DNA of 9,797 nucleotides from an uncultured Chlamydiae bacterium (lineage in GTDB: Bacteria > Chlamydiota > Chlamydiia > Chlamydiales > SM23-39), in assembly GCA_903864395.1 (NCBI GenBank), contig CAIPFQ010000070.1, positions 1 through 9,797 on the forward strand, read 5' to 3'. The position numbers and the translations under genes are program-made. This document shows positions 5,898 through 9,797 of this stretch, one piece after another. Each line of letters opens with the position of its first letter. Positions within the stretch are counted from its first letter, which is position 1. The notes beneath the pieces are model-generated. The model ran no database searches, was not told the origin of the DNA, and saw nothing but the letters and a program-made list of their open reading frames with translations.

Positions 5898-7238
5898 CTA
5901 AGACTCGATGTTGCGGCGCACCATTTGCACTTGGCGACCGAGCGTTTCGTTCGCGGTGATTTGATCGGCAATTTTTTTCCAAGCATGCAAAAGCGTTGAA
6001 TGGGTTTTCCCACCGAAGGAATCGGCAATTTTCATGAGCGATTCATCCACCATTTCTTTAGCTAAGTACATCGCGACTTGGCGGGCGAGAGCGATTTCTT
6101 TATGACGCGATTCGCCTTTGATATCGGCGACGCGCAGCTCAAAGACGGCTGCCACGCTTTTTAAAATTGTTTCCACGGAAATCTTTTTGCTTGGCGCATT
6201 GGATTGGAACATTTCGCTGAGAATTTTTTCCACAACCTCTTTATTGAGGTTCGAATGCTCTAGCCGAGAGTGGGCACAGAGACGATTGACAGCACCCTCG
6301 ATTTGTCTCACATTATTATAAATATGCTCTGCGATGAAAAAGGCAATTTGACTCGAGATATTCATCCCTTTGAGTTCGGATTTATGCTTGATGATCGCGA
6401 CCCTTGTTTCTAAATCGGGAACGCCCATGTGAGCCACAAGACCCCATTCCATTCTCGCTACTGTGCGCTCCGAAAGTTGCAATTGACCAGGGGGTTTATC
6501 GGAGGCGATGACGATTTGTTTGTTTTGGTTTAGCAGGGTTTCAAAGGTATTGCAAAACTCTTCTTCAAAATTTGTTCGATCCTGAAGAAATTGAATGTCG
6601 TCGATGAGTAAGATATCGAGATTGCGATAAAATTTCTTCATTTTGTCAATCGACTTGGCTCGTAGATTGTCTACGATATCGTTGATGAACGCCTCAGTGG
6701 TAATCGATTGCACTCGTAAGTTCTTATGATGCTCAAGGGCATAGTGACCGATGCTATGGAGCAAATGCGTTTTGCCGAGCCCTACGCCCCCATGAATAAA
6801 AAGAGGATTGTAGGATTTTCCTGGGCGAGAGGCGACGCCGACCGCTGCCGATTTGACGAATTGGTTGGAAGATCCTTCAATAAAATGGTCAAAGGTATAG
6901 AGGGGGTTGAGTTTGAGATGCACAGAGGAAATCTCTGGCGTAATTTCTATGGCTTCTTGAGACTTAAAAGAGGGCTTTTCTGGAGTGTTTGCGATGACAA
7001 AGCGAATCGCAGGTTCTCCTGAGCCTTTGAGAGGTAGAAAATCGGCGAGGATTTCTCGGAAATTTTCTAATAAATATTCTTGGACGAAAATGTTGGGGAC
7101 TTCAAGAATGACCTCTTCATAGGTCGCTTCGATGCAGCGAATGGGAGCGATCCAATTTGAAAATTCAGCGGCAGAGCAGCGCGATTCAATAAATTCGACA
7201 AATTGCACCCACCCGTTCTTGACTTCACATTCTAACAT
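5898..7238 (-). CDS. dnaA: chromosomal replication initiator protein DnaA
   Basis: AAA+ ATPase that binds DnaA boxes, opens the origin and recruits the helicase; 446 residues, normal length. Domain I is about 1-80. A short linker leads to the AAA+ core: Walker A GGVGLGKT (150-157, Lys156), Walker B LLIDD (Asp213/Asp214), sensor [10 protein letters not shown] (242-250), the arginine-finger box around Arg262 (VARMEWGL), and sensor [15 protein letters not shown] (Arg311). DNA-binding domain IV (about 350-446) has [11 protein letters not shown] and the signature [15 protein letters not shown] in place of the common GRDHTTV form, so Thr412 and Ser414 replace E. coli Asp433 and Thr435. The ATG at 7238 is chosen; a TTG directly before it would add one residue. 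Only a weak GGGA lies upstream. It follows lplA by 60 bases and could be co-transcribed. No dnaN neighbour is present. Chlamydiae commonly carry two dnaA genes, so this may be one of a pair. Confidence 0.96.
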   Translation of the reverse strand: MLECEVKNGWVQFVEFIESRCSAAEFSNWIAPIRCIEATYEEVILEVPNIFVQEYLLENFREILADFLPLKGSGEPAIRFVIANTPEKPSFKSQEAIEITPEISSVHLKLNPLYTFDHFIEGSSNQFVKSAAVGVASRPGKSYNPLFIHGGVGLGKTHLLHSIGHYALEHHKNLRVQSITTEAFINDIVDNLRAKSIDKMKKFYRNLDILLIDDIQFLQDRTNFEEEFCNTFETLLNQNKQIVIASDKPPGQLQLSERTVARMEWGLVAHMGVPDLETRVAIIKHKSELKGMNISSQIAFFIAEHIYNNVRQIEGAVNRLCAHSRLEHSNLNKEVVEKILSEMFQSNAPSKKISVETILKSVAAVFELRVADIKGESRHKEIALARQVAMYLAKEMVDESLMKIADSFGGKTHSTLLHAWKKIADQITANETLGRQVQMVRRNIES

Positions 7239-7301
7239 CAATTTTTTTCCCAGTGTTTTCTCAGGTTAACAGGAGAGGTGCTAGGCGAGCAAGGGGAATT
7301 T

Positions 7302-8006
7302 CTAAATGAGAAGAACTTCTGTGGTTTGCCGATGTGGCGGCGTGCAATGAAGATTTGGCACAAAAGGGACGATGGAAAAATGTTTGGCAAGAACCTCTTC
7401 CATCTGAGCCAAACGCACCTCGGGCGTACATCCGTATTCTTTGAGGCGAGTGAGGAATGCGTTATGCGGGCGATCTTTTCGATACATAGGGCGCTTTGAC
7501 GGTAAAAAGAGCATCTCCATAGTTGCTGGATCAAAATCCCAAAGAAATGAGGTGTGATGGAGCCAACGCTCCTTGCGAATGTATTGCGCGTTGCCTCCGC
7601 ACTTTTTTTCGCCAATACAATAGTCGTTTTCTCTCAAATGAAAATTTGGAATGTTCCATGCTGAAGCATACAAGCCAGCCGTCCATTGCAAAATAGGCTC
7701 AGGAAAGGGGGCTATATGGAGATCTTTTTTCGCAATAAGCAGAGAGATAAACAGAGTATTTTGATCGACGATCACCGTTCCGCCCCCACTAAATCGTTTG
7801 AGGATCTCGATTCTTTGCGCGCGCGCTTTTTCTATGTCGATGAGTTGCTCTATTTGCCCCGAGATCCCCATCACAATCGTTTTTTTTGATCCAAAATTCA
7901 TGAGGCAAAAATTCTTTTCGTCCGTGCGCAAAAGCGCCTCTTCGAGGCGTAACTGTTCGAGAATGGAGGTGTTTTGCAAGCGAATCAGGTGGAGATTAGG
8001 AAGCAT
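7302..8006 (-). CDS. lplA: lipoate-protein ligase A family protein
   Basis: Cytoplasmic lipoyl/octanoyl ligase or transferase that attaches lipoate to the lysine of E2 subunits and GcvH, 234 residues. The BPL/LplA fold is shown by RFSGGGTVIVDQNTL (71-85, the R-x-S-G-G-G lipoyl-AMP loop), the catalytic lysine Lys135 in GEKKCGGNAQ, and the following WLHHTSFLW (148-156). The protein is shorter than E. coli LplA (about 340) and lacks its C-terminal accessory domain, as in many single-domain LplA-like proteins; whether it acts as a full ligase or a transferase cannot be decided. The ATG at 8006 overlaps the end of mnmG by 11 bases without an obvious Shine-Dalgarno, suggesting coupled translation. 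gidA-lplA is also the order I recall in Chlamydia. Confidence 0.93.
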   Translation of the reverse strand: MLPNLHLIRLQNTSILEQLRLEEALLRTDEKNFCLMNFGSKKTIVMGISGQIEQLIDIEKARAQRIEILKRFSGGGTVIVDQNTLFISLLIAKKDLHIAPFPEPILQWTAGLYASAWNIPNFHLRENDYCIGEKKCGGNAQYIRKERWLHHTSFLWDFDPATMEMLFLPSKRPMYRKDRPHNAFLTRLKEYGCTPEVRLAQMEEVLAKHFSIVPFVPNLHCTPPHRQTTEVLLI

Positions 8007-9797
8007 GGGCTTTTTGGAGAGCGATGCGTAGGATGGAAATATCTGCCGGCGAAAGGCCTGAAATTCGGGAGGCCTGCCCCAGATTGCTTGGGGTGAATCG
8101 GGTGAGTTTTTCTTTCGCCTCTGTCCGTAGCCCCACTACGTTTTGATAATCAAAGGGGGAAGGGATCGCAAACGCGTCGAGATGTTTTAGTTTTTCGATC
8201 TCTTTTTGCTGTCTTTCAATGTAGCCCGCGTATTTTAAATCTGTTTCGATTTGTTCGTTGATTTCATGGCCAAAATCGAAGACGTCTTCTGGATATTTTA
8301 TGAGAACTTTTTGATAGTCCCAATCGGGGCGGCAAAGAAGCTGCGCGAGGCTTGTCGATTTTTCATCGAGGGCCCGATGCTTTTTTTTAAGCCTTTCTGT
8401 TTCGCTGAGAATCGTTTCTTGCTTGCTTACAGCTTTTTCGTATTGCTCCTGCGATACGCAGCCGAGGCGGTAGGCTAAAGGGCGCAGCCGAAGATCGGCG
8501 TTATCTTGCCTGAGAAGAAGCCTATATTCCGCGCGGCTTGTAAACATCCGGTACGGCTCTGTTAAATCAAAGCGAATTAAATCATCGGTCATGACACCGA
8601 GATACGCCTCGCTCCTCTTTAAAATCAAAGGCTCTTTTTCCAATACTTTGGCTGCCGCGTTGATCCCAGCGAGGATTCCTTGCCCAGCCGCCTCTTCATA
8701 GCCCGTCGTTCCGTTAATTTGCCCTGCGAGAAAAAGCCCTTCGACAATCTTTGTTTCCAATGTAGCGCGAACCTGATCGCTTTTAACAAAATCGTATTCA
8801 ATGGCGTAGGCAGAGCGCATGATTTCTGCCCTCTCTAGTCCAATGACGCTCCGAATCATCTCTAGCTGAACATCAAAGGGAAGGCTGGACGAAAGACCGT
8901 TCACGTAAATTTCGTTTGTGTCTAGCCCCTCAGGCTCCAGAAAAACTTGATGCCGCTCTTTGTCCGCAAAGCGAACCACTTTATCTTCAATAGAAGGACA
9001 GTAGCGAGGCCCTACTCCCTGGATGACGCCCGCGTAAAGAGGGGATCTGTGAAGATTGTTCTGGATGATTTCATGCGTTCTCGGCGTTGTGTAGGTCATG
9101 TGGCAAGAAACTTGGGGCATTTTTGTCTCTGGAGCATCGTAAGAAAAAAAGACGCTCTCATCGCCAGGCTGCTCTTCACAAAGAGCAAAATTTACGCTCC
9201 GTCGATTAATGCGAGGAGGCGTCCCTGTCTTGAGTCTTCCTAAACGAAATCCGAGATTTTCTAGACAAGGGGAAAGCCCCATGGCGGCTTTGTCTCCGCC
9301 TCGACCGCCTGAAAAGTTTGTCTGCCCGATGTGGAGGAGGCCTCGCATGAAGGTGCCAGACGAGAGGACAACGGCCTTTGCCCGATATTCAATCCCTTCG
9401 AGGGTTCGGACACCGACAATTTTATTGTTTTCCACGAGCAGTGTTTCAGAAGTGCCTTGTTGAATCTCTAAGAGAGGCGTCTGCTCTAGGCGAAATTTCA
9501 TTTCTAGAGCGTAAGCCGCCTTGTCGGCTTGGGATCTAGGAGAGCGCACGGAGGGGCCTTTCGATGCGTTGAGCATCCGAAATTGGATGCTGCGGCGATC
9601 GGCGACTTTTCCCATGAGACCGCCAAGGGCATCGATTTCTCGAACAATATGCCCTTTTGCCGTCCCTCCAATTGAGGGATTGCAGCTCATTTTGCCGATT
9701 GTATCGAGATTCATCGTCAGAAGCAGGGTTTCGGCACCCATTCGAGCCGCTATATGAGCCGCTTCGCACCCAGCATGCCCTGCTCCAATGACGAGCA
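7996..9797 (-). CDS. mnmG: tRNA uridine-5-carboxymethylaminomethyl modification enzyme MnmG, 5' end outside window
   Basis: FAD-dependent subunit of the MnmE-MnmG complex, which builds the (carboxymethyl)aminomethyl group at the wobble uridine (U34) of certain tRNAs. The frame is open to the window edge: 599 residues are present and about 8-10 N-terminal residues are missing, so an ATG at 9741 is internal and not the start. The first in-window residues are LVIGAGHAGCEAA, the FAD dinucleotide-binding loop. Then come CNPSIGGTAKGHIVREIDALGG, the GRLKTGTPPRI block, the conserved Cys of GPRYCPSIEDK (about in-window residue 266, matching E. coli Cys277), GYEEAAGQG, and FTSRAEYRLLLRQDNADLR. The helical C-terminal MnmE/tRNA-contact region (IERQQKEIEKLK ... 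RISGLSPADISIL) is complete. It ends inside the lplA start. Formerly called gidA. Confidence 0.97.
   Translation of the reverse strand, partial: LVIGAGHAGCEAAHIAARMGAETLLLTMNLDTIGKMSCNPSIGGTAKGHIVREIDALGGLMGKVADRRSIQFRMLNASKGPSVRSPRSQADKAAYALEMKFRLEQTPLLEIQQGTSETLLVENNKIVGVRTLEGIEYRAKAVVLSSGTFMRGLLHIGQTNFSGGRGGDKAAMGLSPCLENLGFRLGRLKTGTPPRINRRSVNFALCEEQPGDESVFFSYDAPETKMPQVSCHMTYTTPRTHEIIQNNLHRSPLYAGVIQGVGPRYCPSIEDKVVRFADKERHQVFLEPEGLDTNEIYVNGLSSSLPFDVQLEMIRSVIGLERAEIMRSAYAIEYDFVKSDQVRATLETKIVEGLFLAGQINGTTGYEEAAGQGILAGINAAAKVLEKEPLILKRSEAYLGVMTDDLIRFDLTEPYRMFTSRAEYRLLLRQDNADLRLRPLAYRLGCVSQEQYEKAVSKQETILSETERLKKKHRALDEKSTSLAQLLCRPDWDYQKVLIKYPEDVFDFGHEINEQIETDLKYAGYIERQQKEIEKLKHLDAFAIPSPFDYQNVVGLRTEAKEKLTRFTPSNLGQASRISGLSPADISILRIALQKAHAS

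Noticed and set aside
7239..7241. TTG as the dnaA start
   Set aside because: An ATG follows immediately and gives a normal DnaA N-terminus; the extra residue has no support.
7238..7615. 125-codon minus-strand ORF between dnaA and lplA
   Set aside because: Out of frame inside lplA, whose lipoyl-ligase motifs are clear in the other frame.
9739..9741. ATG as the mnmG start
   Set aside because: The frame continues upstream to the window edge and encodes the FAD-binding GAGHAGCEAA motif, so this Met is internal.

Overview
The window reads as part of a chromosome from the phylum Chlamydiae, most likely an environmental (non-Chlamydiaceae) lineage. From memory, Chlamydia trachomatis places polA and sohB next to each other, a few genes away from gidA (mnmG) and lplA. 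This window has the same two pairs in the same relative arrangement (mnmG-lplA ... sppA/sohB-polA). The genes that I recall between them in Chlamydia are replaced here by dnaA, a small outer-membrane-type protein and a GT9 glycosyltransferase. Genus and species cannot be fixed from this stretch. Every confident gene lies on the minus strand, so transcription runs from high to low coordinates.

Reading in the direction of transcription: (i) 9797-7996 mnmG, its first few codons outside the window, overlapping lplA (8006-7302) by 11 bases; (ii) dnaA (7238-5898), 60 bases below lplA and plausibly in the same transcript; (iii) a disordered gap of about 440 bases (5455-5897). This gap holds a decayed copy of the dnaA 3' end, a 70-bp repeat, a GC-rich palindrome, a possible 57-codon membrane-peptide ORF, a truncated ORF resembling the start of an arylamine N-acetyltransferase, and the leader of the next gene; (iv) a secreted beta-barrel-like protein (5454-4858) with its own ribosome binding site and terminator; (v) a GT9 heptosyltransferase-like gene (4775-3795) behind a near-consensus promoter that carries an 8+8 bp dyad and predicts an almost leaderless mRNA; (vi) a second, inverted copy of the 70-bp repeat; (vii) sppA (3644-2604) and polA (2604 to beyond position 1), joined by a TAATG stop/start overlap.

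Functionally the outer parts are housekeeping: tRNA wobble-uridine modification (MnmG), lipoyl transfer (LplA), replication initiation (DnaA), membrane protein/peptide cleavage (SppA) and gap repair or primer removal (Pol I). The central segment of about 2 kb is envelope-related (barrel protein plus glycosyltransferase). It carries its own promoters and is bounded by inverted 70-bp repeats, with gene debris at its dnaA-side edge. It looks like a rearrangement site or an invertible or inserted islet within an otherwise conserved neighbourhood. No CRISPR array, tRNA, rRNA, transposase or recognised defence system was seen.
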